Shown: in pieces, positions 49,834-62,616 of the stretch
How the letters are laid out: every line of letters begins with the position of its first letter
Position numbering within the stretch: position 1 is the first letter of the stretch
Assembly: GCF_002778015.1 (NCBI RefSeq)
Contig: NZ_NJPP01000001.1
Location: forward strand, 262 to 64,261
DNA length: 64,000 nt
Origin: Bartonella tribocorum
GTDB lineage: Bacteria > Pseudomonadota > Alphaproteobacteria > Rhizobiales > Rhizobiaceae
Direction of reading: 5' to 3'
Position numbers and translations under genes: made by a program
Notes under the pieces: model-generated
Told to the model about the DNA's origin: nothing
What the model saw: only the letters and a program-made list of their open reading frames with translations
Databases searched by the model: none

Positions 49834-52800
49834 TTAAGATTTAACAATACGTATAATTTCATGCTGGCCTGTTTTTTGTAACTTTATCCCTGTATGAATT
49901 TCGGTATATTTTCTGCCATTAAGGTGAAGTGTATTTTCAGATCCCCATTTGACTTTAATGGTATAAACGGCATCATAAAATTTCATTTTTGCTTCATATT
50001 TTGGCCAAATAGAAGGTAAATGTGGCTGTAAAAATAACAAGTCTCCCTGACGCTTTATTCCAAGAATAGCTTGTGTTGCGGCACGATAAAACCAACCGGC
50101 TGAGCCTGTATACCATGTCCAACCACCTTGACCACATCGTGGTTCAACAGCATAAATATCTGCCGCCATCACATAAGGTTCAACGCGATAAGTTTCCGGA
50201 TTTTGTCCATGGATAATTGGATTAATCATAGAAAATAAAGCATAAGCTTCATCGTTTTGTCCCATTTCAGCCAATGCTAAAATACTCCAAATGGCACCAT
50301 GCGTATATTGACCACCATTTTCTCGAATGCCTGGAGGATAACCTTTTATATAACCAGGCTCGAGTGTACTTTTATCAAAAGGCGGCCAAAACAAGCGAAT
50401 GAGCCCACTTTTTTTATCACACAGATACTCCAACATTGATTCCATTGCTTGCTTTTGACGCTCAAACGATGCCATTTGAGAAATAACAGCCCAAGATTGA
50501 GCAATGGTATCAATTTGGCATTCATCATTGATTTTAGAGCCAAGAGGCGTTCCATCATCAAAATAACCACGTCGATACCAAGCACCATCCCAACCACTCT
50601 CCTCCAGGGATTTTGTTAAGCGTTCAAGGTATGTACTCCATATTTGCACATGGCTGTTGTCACCACGTTTTTTAGCCAACAGAATAAATGCTTTTAAGGT
50701 GCTCCCCAAAAACCATCCTAACCAAGTGCTTTCGCCTTTTCCTTCGCTACCTACCAAATTCATGCCATCATTCCAATCGCCACCTAAAATAAGAGGAATT
50801 CCATGGGGTCCACGGCGTTTAATGGCAAGGTCTAAAGCTAAAGCACAATGTTCATAAATTGTTGCAACCTTTGAGGATTTTGTGGGTTGAAAATAAGCAT
50901 CCTGTTGGCCACTTTTGAGAACATCGCCTTCAATAAAAGGAATGAGCGTATCAAGAAAAGCATCATCACCAGTAGTATTGACATAAAGAGCTGTTGCATA
51001 TGCAAGCCAAACGATATCATCAGAAATATATGTGCGAACACCAGCATTTGTGTCAGGCAACCACCAATGTTGTACATCCCCTTCAAGAAATTGGTGCGCT
51101 GCCGCATTTAACAATTGTTCATAGGCCAATTGTGGTTTCAGCAATAACAAAGACAAACTATCTTGTAACTGGTCACGGAAGCCAAATGCTCCGCTTGCTT
51201 GATAAAAGGCAGCGCGCGCCATGATGCGACATGCATAGATTTGATAGGGAAGCCAATGGTTGACCATAATATCAAAGGAGGGATCCGGTGTTTTTACTTG
51301 AAATGGAGAAACAAAATCACTCCAATATTGTTTTTGTTGTGTAAGCAAAGTTTCAAAATCGCTTGCACGTACTTTATTGAGTAATTTTTCAGCTTCTTTT
51401 CTATTTTCAGCGCTGCCAAGATAGAAAATGATTTCTTTTTTTTGTCCTGGAAGAAGGTCAATATCATAAGCAAATGCCGAACAAGGATCACACCCTGCTT
51501 CAATGGTGTTCGAAAGTGCGCTGGCTTTACGGATCGCATTTGGATGTGAGATGCTTCCCGTTGCACCGATAAATTCGCTGCGATTTGTTGTAGTGCTAGT
51601 TGGCATTTCCGATGCTGATAAAAATGTGATTTGTTGAGATTTTTCAATATGATAAGGATTTTCAATGAAATGTACCCCTCTTTTAGCCTCATAAGAGGAA
51701 ACAATGAAGGGAGCATATTTTGTACGAACATTTCCTAAAACCCACTCGACATAATTATAAAGGCGTAAACTGCGTGGTTTGTCTCCTTCATTCGTGAGGA
51801 TAAGACGTGAAAAGCGAACAGGTTTCTCTGGGTCGAGTGTATGGGTCAGTTCTAAGGCGATTTCTGAATGTGTCGATTTAAAAGTTGAGAATCCAAAACC
51901 ATGACAAGCCTCATAAACAACATTTTCATCACATTCTACAGCAGAAACGGGTGAAAAACGTTTGAAAGACTGGCGATCAACCAAATAAAGTGCTTCGCCT
52001 GGCCGATTAGACGTTGTATCATTCGCCCAAGGGGTTAATTGATAATCGCGACTATTATTAGCCCAAGTAAAAATTGCACCTTCAGCAGAAACATGAAAAC
52101 CAAATCCATGATTAGCAATAACATTAATCCATGGATGCGGTGTTGTGGTGCGCCCATGAAGACGTATTACATAATGGTTATTCTGATTAAAACCTCCATA
52201 ACCATTCCAATATTTTAGACCTTCTCCATCAGTGGGAGAAGAAGAAGGTTTTCGTTGACCAGCAAGGCCAATGGAAGCAAAAAGATTTTGTTCAGTTTGT
52301 GTTGTAACTTGCCTTCCTTCGTTATATTTGGGGGATTCTAATTGATAATGAGATCCTTGATAATTTTCATGAATTGAGAAATCAAAATCATTCTTATCAA
52401 ATCGTTTAAGCTGTTCAGATAAAGAGCCATTTTGGGCATCAAGAATAATGCGTGCTGATGCAAGAAGCGTTTTAAAACTTTGTTCATTTATTTGATCACG
52501 CCGAAGTGTAAAAATATGTTGGCGTTCATCTGTTTTTTGCATGTGATGTTGATAAGATTCGCATACCCATTCAAGAGCGCGTTGTGTATTTTGTATATAG
52601 GAAAATGCTTGTTCATTGAGAATGACCAAATCAACAATGAGTCCGCGCGTACGCCAATATTCATGTGCTTTAAGGAGTTCACGCAGTACAGTTATATTTC
52701 CCTCGTTATTTAATCTAAGAAGACAGAGTGGATTGTCTCCTGAAATGGACATGGGCCAAAGATCAGACTGTTTTCCAAGCGTTTTTGCCAATATTTTAGA

Positions 52801-55800
52801 GGGAAGACGCCATGTTCGATCAAGATAGATAAGCGGCATTGCATATTTTTGGTAGACAATAGCTTCTTTAAGCTGGGTTCCACTCTGATATAGTGCAACT
52901 TGTGAGCGTGTCCATGCCATTGAAAGTTCCTTTTGAAACATTTCAGGTTGTCGATAATGTTTCATATGATTATGCAGCGCTTCTTTTGTATGAGCAGCAA
53001 AAGTCCAAAAGATAAGTTCTGCTTTTCCATGAACTGGAATTTTTATACGGCATCGCAATGACATAATAGGATCAAGAACACAACCTTGACTGTTACTAAA
53101 ACGAGCATTTTGATCAAATGCAGCGGGACGATGAATGGTTCGCCCCCGACCAATAAACAACGAGCGATCCGTTTCAGCTTCTGTTTCTTGGAGAGTATTT
53201 GTTGTACTGGAAATAAAATGAGCAATATAAATTTCAGGGTCGTTAGGTGAGCGTTTGCGCCTTTTGGCAAAAATTGTTTTGCCTTCCTCAGCAATTTCCG
53301 TCTCTATAAACATCCGTGAAAAAACAGGATGAGCTTGGTCCATATCCATTGTTGCAAGCGCTAATTCACCATATGAGGTAACTTCAATAAGACAGTCTTT
53401 GTTTGTTGTATTCATCAGTTGAATACGTCTACCTTCGCCACATCCTTCAGATGTAATCAGACATTCAAGTGTTGATTTGATCCCATCAACCATTTTTGTA
53501 TATTCAGCTTTTTCATCCGTAAAAATGCTGACAGCTTCTTCTTCAATAACGCGTGTTGGTTCACTGGTCACAGACCACCAGCGCCCACTATATGTATCGC
53601 GTAAGAAGAATAAAGTCCCTTGTTGATCTTCTGTTGCATCAGGAATAAAGCGCGTAATCGCATAATCATGCCAACGGCTATAGCCAGAACCATTCGCTGT
53701 TAACATGATAGAATAAAAGCCATTCGATAAAAGCAAAGTTTCCCTTGGTTTAAGCAGCGGATTTGTAATAATGCGCAAAGGAGCCGCATCCAATGCTTGA
53801 GATTTATCGCGCATACGATTAATAGCTTTGGTGTGAATAATAGGAATAAGATGGGGAGCACGCTCTTGTAAAAGAAATTGCATTGCTTCAATAATGGGAT
53901 CACGATGAAAACGATCACGCATTCTCCCTTGAAAAATAACATTGTTAAGAGCAAGGATAGACATACCATGATGGTGCGCATAATAATTGCGTACAATTGC
54001 GTATTTTTCTCCTGTTTTTACGCGTGAAGGGGTAAAATCAACAGAATCATAATAACCGTATGTTCCTAAAGCTCCAAGATCACGAAGTCGTTTTAAATTG
54101 GCAACAGCGCAAGCAGGAGCATATTGTGCCGCGAGAAAACTGGCATAAGGAGCAACGACAGCATTGCGTGAAAGACCCCGTTGGAATCCGAGGCTTGGAA
54201 CACCAAAATGAGCATATTGGTAATTCATTAAATGATCACGAGCGTTAAATGCGGCCTCTGAAATACCCCATGGCAATTCCCGTATATGAGCATATTGTAT
54301 TTGACAACGAATAATCAATCGATTTGTTTGATCCAAAAGAGATCCTAAAGGTTCATGCATCACAAGAGATGGCATAAGATACTCAAACATGGAACCAGAC
54401 CATGATAAAAGTGCACCCTTCCAACCTATGGGGACGAGGAGTCGACCAAGATGAAACCAATGTTTAAGTTTTATATCTCCTTTTGCGATAGCAAAAAAGC
54501 TTGCAAGACGTGCCTCTGAAGCGAGTAGATCATAACAATTTTCATCGAGTTTGTTTTCTTGAACACGATATCCAATGGATAAGAGATGCCGTTTAGGCTG
54601 TTCTAAAAAATCAAATTTCATATCAAAGGCTATTTTCCGTGCTGCTATAGCCAACCTATTTAGTTTTTTGCATAATTTTTCAGTATCACAATGAACCGTT
54701 GCATCATGATAATGAGCGTCGCAGGTTTCGATAAGGCATTTAACCCAAGAAAGCGCACGAGCAGATTCTATCGTTTGAATTTTTTGGTCGAGTTCATCGA
54801 CTAAATGTAGAATATCGTGGGCTGCACGTGAAAGATCCTTAATGTGAGAAGGAATCGTATTTTCTTGTTCTAAAAAAGTACGAACCAAGTGATGAAAACG
54901 AGCAATATTTTTTTCGATTCTTTGGCGTAAAGAACGCAAACGAGGTTGTGGATCTGGAATTTCTTTAACCGTTTCTTCGAGAATAGTAAGAACATCTGAT
55001 AAGCCGTCTCGATCACTTTGAAAAAGAAGATGCGGTTTTTCAGCCCATCCCCTTAAGGCAGAAGAGAGTGTTACCAAATGACCGGCAAGATTTCCTGAAT
55101 CAACAGTTGATACATAAGTGGGTAAAAGAGGTCTGAGTGTATCGGTTTCATACCAATTATAGAGATGACCACGGAACTTTTCCATTTTTGCAAGAGAGCG
55201 TAATGTACATTCAATACGGGTGATGGTCTCTTCAAAACCAATCCAGCCAAAATCACGTGCAGCAATAACAGAAAGGAGATAGACCCCAATATTCGTAGGA
55301 GATGTACGTTGAGCAACAATAGGTTTAGGATCTTCTTGAAAATTATCGGGAGGCAAATAGTTGTTTTGCGCATTAACAAAGGTTGCATAATAAAGCCACG
55401 TCCGCCGTGCAATAGAGCGGAGGATTTTTTCATCTTTTGAAGAAAGATCAAGGCCATCTTGAAATGTTGAAGGGCGACTCACAACCCAAGCAATAAAAGG
55501 TGAAAGAAACCATACTATTCCAAAAGGCAAAGCAATAAAGCTTGTAGAACGAGCAAAAAAAAGAGGGAATGTTAGAGCAAGAGCACCAATAAGTGATGCT
55601 GGTGCCATTGTAAGCACGTAGAAAGGCAAACTATTGGGCATTGATTTTGTTGCGACAAAAGTTTTCCATTCAAGAAGATGCTGTTTTGAAACCATCACAC
55701 GATAGAGTGTACGAATAATCGCATCAGTCATAAAATATGCCGAATGAGCAAGAAACGTCACTTTAAGAAATATATCAGCGCCTGTAGAAGCCGTTTTATT

Positions 55801-58404
55801 CCAAATTAATTGAAAATGTCCGCGCAAAGAATAATCTATATTCGATGCAACAAACATCTTTAATACACATAAAATGGGTGCAATGAAAGCGCTAAGCAAC
55901 AAGAATATTTGCCAGACGATTGCACTCTTTAATGGCAAAAGAGCCCATCCTGCAAATGCTGCAATTAACCACGTCAGTGGCGTGAGAGAACGCCGCAAAT
56001 TATCCTGCATTTTCCAACGCGTCACCAAGCTTATTTGACGAGGCAAAAAAAGATAAGGCAAAAGTTGCCAATCACCGCGAATCCAGCGATGATAACGCAT
56101 AACATCAATATTATAAGATGTTGGATAATCTTCAATGACTGCTATGCTACTGACAAGAGCAGTACGAGCATATCCTCCTTCTAAGAGATCATGACTGAGA
56201 ACAGTATTTTCTTTAACTTTGCCATCAAGTGCTTGTTCAAATGCATCAATATTATAAAGACCTTTACCGATAAAGCTACCTTCTCCTAAAAGATCTTGAT
56301 AAGTATCAGAAACAGCAAAAACATAAGGATCAATCCCACAGTTGGTAGAAAAAACCCGTTGGAAAATTGATGTTTCTTTTCCTGTTGTCAGAGAAGGAAT
56401 AATACGTGGTTGCAAAATGCTATAGCCTTTTACCACTTTTCCACTTTGCGGATCAAAAATAGGATGATTAAGTGGATGGTTAAGCTTTCCAACAAGTCTT
56501 GTGACGCTCTCAGGGGTAAGACGTGTATCGGCATCCAGCGTCATAACAAAACGGCAATCCATAGGAAGATGTGGATTGATGGGATAAAAGCTCGTATTTT
56601 TATCGCCTCTTAATAGCCGATTGAGTTCATGAAGTTTTCCCCGCTTTCGTTCCCATCCCATCCAACATTTTTCGCCACTATTATAAAGGCGACGGCGATG
56701 TAAAAGGAAAAAAAGAGGAAGTTCATCACGATGATAACGGGAATTGAGTTCATCAATACTTCTTTGTGCATACGTTAAGAGATCAAGATCATCTTGTGTC
56801 TGCTCGAAGGAGGAATCAACCCAATCTGTGATGAGCGCAAAATGAACGGCACCTTTAGAATTGGAAAGATAGTGCACTTCAAGATTGTGTACTTGTTCAT
56901 CAATATTATCGCGTGAAGTGATTAAAGTAGGCACAACAACCATTGTACGTGCATGTTTTGGAATACCTTCTTTGTATTCATAACCAATAAGCTGTTTTGA
57001 TGGAACAAACCACGAAACAACAGTATTAAAGAATGAATAAGTAGCATCCATAGCAGGAAAAAGAGCCAAGACAGTAAAGCCAAGAGACATCCATGGTGTT
57101 GTGCCAGATATTTGTAAAAAGGTGTAAACTGCAAGCAAAAGAGCAAGTGTTAGAAAAGAGACAGGAATAGCGATGACTCTCAGTTTTAAGCAATAAAAAG
57201 CGCGTGCCCATTTTATGAGAGGAGGCGGAATATATCCACAAGCCTTTTCAAAGGTATCACGACCATCATCAACAAGATACCACCCAACAGAAAAATGATG
57301 CGGCGTATCTTCAAAAGTGGAATTGGCTATTTCTATAACTTTATGTGCAATTTCTATCTCGCTAAGAGGAGAAAAACGTGCAATTTTTTCAATGACTTGT
57401 CTATAAATATTGCGTGAATGAGAATCAATTTCAGAAAAATCGCTATTTTTACGCAAAATAGCATCAACACAACTGACTGTTTCAAACCATACAGTCCAAT
57501 CAACATCATCTATAGCTTTAAGGGCACGAATAATATTGCCCATGGTTGCACCATCTGCGGCTTGTCGGGTGTGTTCATCGGCTGTTGCACTTTCTAAGCT
57601 ACTGCCTTGGCTTTCCAGTTGCTTTTCAAGCCAATTTAATGCTACCGTTGAATCGACAGATGCACTGCGTAAGCGATAGAATAAATGTGCTGAAAAAGTT
57701 GGGTCAGCAGTAAATGGTTTGTATTGCGTAAAAAGAGAATTTAGACTCGTTTTATTTTCTACAAGAGAAATTTGATCCGCTACTTGAGCCGCAAGATGGC
57801 ACATATGCCGCGCTTTTTCGATACGCACTGAAAGACGACGGACATTTTCAATCAGCAGCATTTGCATAACAGAAGGAAGAGCCCACAATTCACCAATTGT
57901 GAGTGCACAAACTTCTTGAAATCCATTGATCATAGCCGTAAGCGTTTCTTGTGAGAAGCTGCTATCGGTATGCGCAATATAAAGCCAAGTTAAAGCAAAA
58001 ATTCTTGGTATTCCTGCTTTTTGTGTAGAAAGAGGAAGTTGCTTTATGAAGGACTTGGGGAGGTTACGGTGTAATTGTTGTATGGTTTTATCAATGGTGT
58101 AATGATTATCAATCAGCCATTGAGCAGACGGTGCGATCGTTTCATCATTTCGAGCAGCAAAATAACTCGTGTGAAAAGCATGAAGAATAAGTTTGGTATT
58201 TTCATGCAATCTCTTACGAAAATCTTCTACTCCTTCATATTCAGGAAGTAAAATTTCTTTTCCAGAAGCTATATCATGCCCTAAGTTATAAAGATCTTCT
58301 TGTACTTTATAAATTGCACGAAGAGGAAAATCCGTATTAATAAAGTAATCTTTTCCTTTTTTTTGAGAAAAAAAGTACTTTATGAAAGGTATTGTGCACG
58401 CCAT
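49834..58404 (-). CDS. ndvB: Cyclic beta-1,2-glucan synthase
   Basis: Giant inner-membrane enzyme (2856 residues; family about 2830-2870) that initiates, elongates and cyclises beta-1,2-glucans for the periplasm. The N-terminal part includes a membrane pair near 405-460. A family-84 glycosyltransferase core follows, with MTLDADTRL near 624 and RWIRGDWQLLPYLF near 771 (D-x-D and R-W type motifs), then membrane segments near 810-855 and 925-975. The C-terminal half contains a glycoamylase-like region and a GH94-type phosphorylase domain with ILGGDWNDGMNLVG near 2541 and GGWTWYTGSAGW near 2760, which controls ring size. The homologues are ChvB, NdvB and Brucella Cgs. One uninterrupted frame with no sign of decay. 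GGGAC precedes the start. Confidence 0.96.
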   Translation of the reverse strand: MACTIPFIKYFFSQKKGKDYFINTDFPLRAIYKVQEDLYNLGHDIASGKEILLPEYEGVEDFRKRLHENTKLILHAFHTSYFAARNDETIAPSAQWLIDNHYTIDKTIQQLHRNLPKSFIKQLPLSTQKAGIPRIFALTWLYIAHTDSSFSQETLTAMINGFQEVCALTIGELWALPSVMQMLLIENVRRLSVRIEKARHMCHLAAQVADQISLVENKTSLNSLFTQYKPFTADPTFSAHLFYRLRSASVDSTVALNWLEKQLESQGSSLESATADEHTRQAADGATMGNIIRALKAIDDVDWTVWFETVSCVDAILRKNSDFSEIDSHSRNIYRQVIEKIARFSPLSEIEIAHKVIEIANSTFEDTPHHFSVGWYLVDDGRDTFEKACGYIPPPLIKWARAFYCLKLRVIAIPVSFLTLALLLAVYTFLQISGTTPWMSLGFTVLALFPAMDATYSFFNTVVSWFVPSKQLIGYEYKEGIPKHARTMVVVPTLITSRDNIDEQVHNLEVHYLSNSKGAVHFALITDWVDSSFEQTQDDLDLLTYAQRSIDELNSRYHRDELPLFFLLHRRRLYNSGEKCWMGWERKRGKLHELNRLLRGDKNTSFYPINPHLPMDCRFVMTLDADTRLTPESVTRLVGKLNHPLNHPIFDPQSGKVVKGYSILQPRIIPSLTTGKETSIFQRVFSTNCGIDPYVFAVSDTYQDLLGEGSFIGKGLYNIDAFEQALDGKVKENTVLSHDLLEGGYARTALVSSIAVIEDYPTSYNIDVMRYHRWIRGDWQLLPYLFLPRQISLVTRWKMQDNLRRSLTPLTWLIAAFAGWALLPLKSAIVWQIFLLLSAFIAPILCVLKMFVASNIDYSLRGHFQLIWNKTASTGADIFLKVTFLAHSAYFMTDAIIRTLYRVMVSKQHLLEWKTFVATKSMPNSLPFYVLTMAPASLIGALALTFPLFFARSTSFIALPFGIVWFLSPFIAWVVSRPSTFQDGLDLSSKDEKILRSIARRTWLYYATFVNAQNNYLPPDNFQEDPKPIVAQRTSPTNIGVYLLSVIAARDFGWIGFEETITRIECTLRSLAKMEKFRGHLYNWYETDTLRPLLPTYVSTVDSGNLAGHLVTLSSALRGWAEKPHLLFQSDRDGLSDVLTILEETVKEIPDPQPRLRSLRQRIEKNIARFHHLVRTFLEQENTIPSHIKDLSRAAHDILHLVDELDQKIQTIESARALSWVKCLIETCDAHYHDATVHCDTEKLCKKLNRLAIAARKIAFDMKFDFLEQPKRHLLSIGYRVQENKLDENCYDLLASEARLASFFAIAKGDIKLKHWFHLGRLLVPIGWKGALLSWSGSMFEYLMPSLVMHEPLGSLLDQTNRLIIRCQIQYAHIRELPWGISEAAFNARDHLMNYQYAHFGVPSLGFQRGLSRNAVVAPYASFLAAQYAPACAVANLKRLRDLGALGTYGYYDSVDFTPSRVKTGEKYAIVRNYYAHHHGMSILALNNVIFQGRMRDRFHRDPIIEAMQFLLQERAPHLIPIIHTKAINRMRDKSQALDAAPLRIITNPLLKPRETLLLSNGFYSIMLTANGSGYSRWHDYAITRFIPDATEDQQGTLFFLRDTYSGRWWSVTSEPTRVIEEEAVSIFTDEKAEYTKMVDGIKSTLECLITSEGCGEGRRIQLMNTTNKDCLIEVTSYGELALATMDMDQAHPVFSRMFIETEIAEEGKTIFAKRRKRSPNDPEIYIAHFISSTTNTLQETEAETDRSLFIGRGRTIHRPAAFDQNARFSNSQGCVLDPIMSLRCRIKIPVHGKAELIFWTFAAHTKEALHNHMKHYRQPEMFQKELSMAWTRSQVALYQSGTQLKEAIVYQKYAMPLIYLDRTWRLPSKILAKTLGKQSDLWPMSISGDNPLCLLRLNNEGNITVLRELLKAHEYWRTRGLIVDLVILNEQAFSYIQNTQRALEWVCESYQHHMQKTDERQHIFTLRRDQINEQSFKTLLASARIILDAQNGSLSEQLKRFDKNDFDFSIHENYQGSHYQLESPKYNEGRQVTTQTEQNLFASIGLAGQRKPSSSPTDGEGLKYWNGYGGFNQNNHYVIRLHGRTTTPHPWINVIANHGFGFHVSAEGAIFTWANNSRDYQLTPWANDTTSNRPGEALYLVDRQSFKRFSPVSAVECDENVVYEACHGFGFSTFKSTHSEIALELTHTLDPEKPVRFSRLILTNEGDKPRSLRLYNYVEWVLGNVRTKYAPFIVSSYEAKRGVHFIENPYHIEKSQQITFLSASEMPTSTTTNRSEFIGATGSISHPNAIRKASALSNTIEAGCDPCSAFAYDIDLLPGQKKEIIFYLGSAENRKEAEKLLNKVRASDFETLLTQQKQYWSDFVSPFQVKTPDPSFDIMVNHWLPYQIYACRIMARAAFYQASGAFGFRDQLQDSLSLLLLKPQLAYEQLLNAAAHQFLEGDVQHWWLPDTNAGVRTYISDDIVWLAYATALYVNTTGDDAFLDTLIPFIEGDVLKSGQQDAYFQPTKSSKVATIYEHCALALDLAIKRRGPHGIPLILGGDWNDGMNLVGSEGKGESTWLGWFLGSTLKAFILLAKKRGDNSHVQIWSTYLERLTKSLEESGWDGAWYRRGYFDDGTPLGSKINDECQIDTIAQSWAVISQMASFERQKQAMESMLEYLCDKKSGLIRLFWPPFDKSTLEPGYIKGYPPGIRENGGQYTHGAIWSILALAEMGQNDEAYALFSMINPIIHGQNPETYRVEPYVMAADIYAVEPRCGQGGWTWYTGSAGWFYRAATQAILGIKRQGDLLFLQPHLPSIWPKYEAKMKFYDAVYTIKVKWGSENTLHLNGRKYTEIHTGIKLQKTGQHEIIRIVKS

Positions 58405-58566
58405 AATGTCCCATTATTATTCAATTACATCGTTTTTTTATTTACATTGTAAGCATTTTATCTGAATAGTGAACCATTGATAAACAAAAAACAAACTTTT
58501 GTTTTTATTTGCAGGCATTTATAATTTTTCATGCAACAATTAAAAAATAAGTCGATAACTTCTTTA

Positions 58567-58602
58567 GAAAATAAAAAGGTCACTCCTAAAATGAGTGACC
58601 TT
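58567..58602 (-). terminator. Rho-independent terminator after rpsA
   Basis: Perfect ten-base-pair stem: 58576-58585 pairs with 58593-58602 over a seven-base loop. Read on the minus strand it is followed by TTTTTAT. Ends the aroA-cmk-rpsA transcript. Confidence 0.88.
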
Positions 58603-58632
58603 AATAATGCTATAAGCTTTAATGATTGATGA

Positions 58633-60333
58633 TTAATCTTTTTCTTGTTTTTTCAAGGCTGCACCTAGAATATCACCAAGAGAAGCCCCTGAGTCTGTAG
58701 AGCCATATTGTGCAACAGCTTCTTTTTCCTCTGCAATTTCTAATGCTTTGATCGATACTGAAATTTTACGTGTTTTTTTATCAAATGCTGTGATGCGCGC
58801 ATCAACCTTTTGCCCAATGGCAAAACGCTCAGGCCGTTGTTCATCACGATCACGCGCGAGATCAGCACGCCGAATGGTTGTCTCAAGGTTGTGATCAATC
58901 AATTTCACATTAATGTCATTGTCGTTAACCGCAACGACTTCACAGGTTACAACAGTACCCTTGCGCAATTCGCCAGAAGCAGCCGCTTCTCCAACTTTAT
59001 CATTGGAAAGCTGCTTAATTCCAAGAGAGATACGCTCTTTTTCAATGTCAACATCAAGAACCACAGCTTTAACAATATCGCCTTTATTGTAACTATCAAT
59101 GACTTGTTCACCTGGACGATTCCAATCAAGATCAGAGAGATGAACCATACCATCAACATCGCCTTCAAGCCCAATAAACAAACCAAATTCTGTTTTATTT
59201 TTAACCTCTCCCTCAATTTGTGAATTGACAGGAAATTTATTGGCAAAAGCTTCCCATGGATTTTCAAATGTTTGCTTTAAGCCAAGAGAAATACGCCGTT
59301 TAGAAGGATCAATTTCAAGAACAACCACTTCTACTTCTTGTGATGTAGATAAAATTTTTCCAGGGTGAACATTTTTCTTTGTCCAGCTCATTTCAGAAAC
59401 ATGGATTAATCCTTCAATTCCTGGTTCAATTTCAACAAAACCACCGTAGTCCGTAATGTTGGTAACAGCGCCCGTAATTTTTTTACCAATCGGATACCGG
59501 ACACTGATGCTTTCCCAAGGATCACTTTCAAGCTGTTTCATGCCAAGAGAAATACGGTGTGTATCTTGATTGATGCGAATAATCTGAACTTTAATGGTTT
59601 GGCCAATTGTCAGTACTTCAGATGGGTGGTTAACACGCCGCCATGCCATATCTGTAACGTGTAAGAGACCATCAATCCCACCAAGATCAACAAAGGCACC
59701 ATAATCTGTGATATTTTTTACCACACCTTCAACGATTTGGTTTTCTTCAAGATTTTGTACGATTTCTGAACGTTGCTCAGCGCGACTTTCTTCTAAGACA
59801 GTACGACGCGAAACAACAATATTGCCACGACGACGATCCATCTTCAAAATTTCAAAAGATTGCGAATTATGCATGAGAGGTGAAACATCACGAATGGGAC
59901 GAATATCAACTTGGCTGCGCGGTAAAAAAGCAACGGCACCATCAAGATCAACTGTAAAGCCACCTTTTACTTGGCTAAAGATAACGCCTTCAACGCGTAC
60001 ACCAGCATTGAATTTTTCTTCTAAACGGACCCAACTTTCTTCGCGCCGTGCTTTTTCACGCGATAAAACAGCTTCACCCATCGCATTTTCAATGCGTTCA
60101 ATGTAAACCTCAACTTCATCGCCAACTTGCAAAGAACCATCTTTTGCTTTAGCTCCAAATTCTTTGAGAGGAATACGTCCTTCAACTTTAAGTCCAGCAT
60201 CAATAATGGCCATGTCTTTTTCAATTGCAATAACACGACCTTTAACAACAGATCCTTCATTAAGATCATTGGTTTGAAAAGATTCTGTTAAAAGGGCTTC
60301 AAAATCCGCTGTTGTGGGATTGTATTGTGACAT
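58633..60333 (-). CDS. rpsA: 30S ribosomal protein S1
   Basis: mRNA-binding ribosomal protein for translation initiation. 566 residues with six S1 (OB-fold) repeats at about 28-95, 110-178, 195-265, 280-350, 367-437 and 455-525. The best ones show ITDYGAFVDLGGIDGLLHVT and ITDYGGFVEIEPGIEGLIHV. The first two repeats are diverged, as in E. coli, where they bind the ribosome. It has a strong AGGAG ribosome site, a structured leader and a terminator. It follows cmk, as in most Proteobacteria. Confidence 0.97.
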   Translation of the reverse strand: MSQYNPTTADFEALLTESFQTNDLNEGSVVKGRVIAIEKDMAIIDAGLKVEGRIPLKEFGAKAKDGSLQVGDEVEVYIERIENAMGEAVLSREKARREESWVRLEEKFNAGVRVEGVIFSQVKGGFTVDLDGAVAFLPRSQVDIRPIRDVSPLMHNSQSFEILKMDRRRGNIVVSRRTVLEESRAEQRSEIVQNLEENQIVEGVVKNITDYGAFVDLGGIDGLLHVTDMAWRRVNHPSEVLTIGQTIKVQIIRINQDTHRISLGMKQLESDPWESISVRYPIGKKITGAVTNITDYGGFVEIEPGIEGLIHVSEMSWTKKNVHPGKILSTSQEVEVVVLEIDPSKRRISLGLKQTFENPWEAFANKFPVNSQIEGEVKNKTEFGLFIGLEGDVDGMVHLSDLDWNRPGEQVIDSYNKGDIVKAVVLDVDIEKERISLGIKQLSNDKVGEAAASGELRKGTVVTCEVVAVNDNDINVKLIDHNLETTIRRADLARDRDEQRPERFAIGQKVDARITAFDKKTRKISVSIKALEIAEEKEAVAQYGSTDSGASLGDILGAALKKQEKD

Positions 60334-60347
60334 AAGAACTCCTAATA

Positions 60348-60446
60348 TATACCTTGTCTTATAAGGTATAAGCGCTAGGTTAGTGTTAACATGGGCAACT
60401 TCTTAGCCTTTTTCCTTGAATTAAAGGAAGAAAAGTTAGCGCTAGG
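60348..60446 (-). promoter_or_regulatory. Structured rpsA leader with hairpins and a direct repeat
   Basis: Between cmk and rpsA: TATACCTT (60348-60355) pairs with AAGGTATA (60363-60370) just upstream of the rpsA ribosome site. TTCCTT/AAGGAA (60412-60417, 60424-60429) forms a second stem. AGCGCTAGG occurs twice (60371-60379 and 60438-60446). In E. coli S1 represses its own mRNA through leader hairpins; a similar role here is inference. Confidence 0.45.
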
Positions 60447-60467
60447 CTGGAAGTTACCTTGACGAAT

Positions 60468-62458
<1,991 letters not shown>

Positions 62459-62616
62459 TTATAAAATTATGCATTCTTTAGCACATGCTTTAAAGGACGT
62501 CATGAAAAAATCTACGTGGAATAGTGTATTTATCTTTGACAAAGGTATTATTTTTCGATTAAGCACCATAAAATTTATCTTTTAATGAAATGTAGTTAAT
62601 CAAAGAGGCACGGTTT

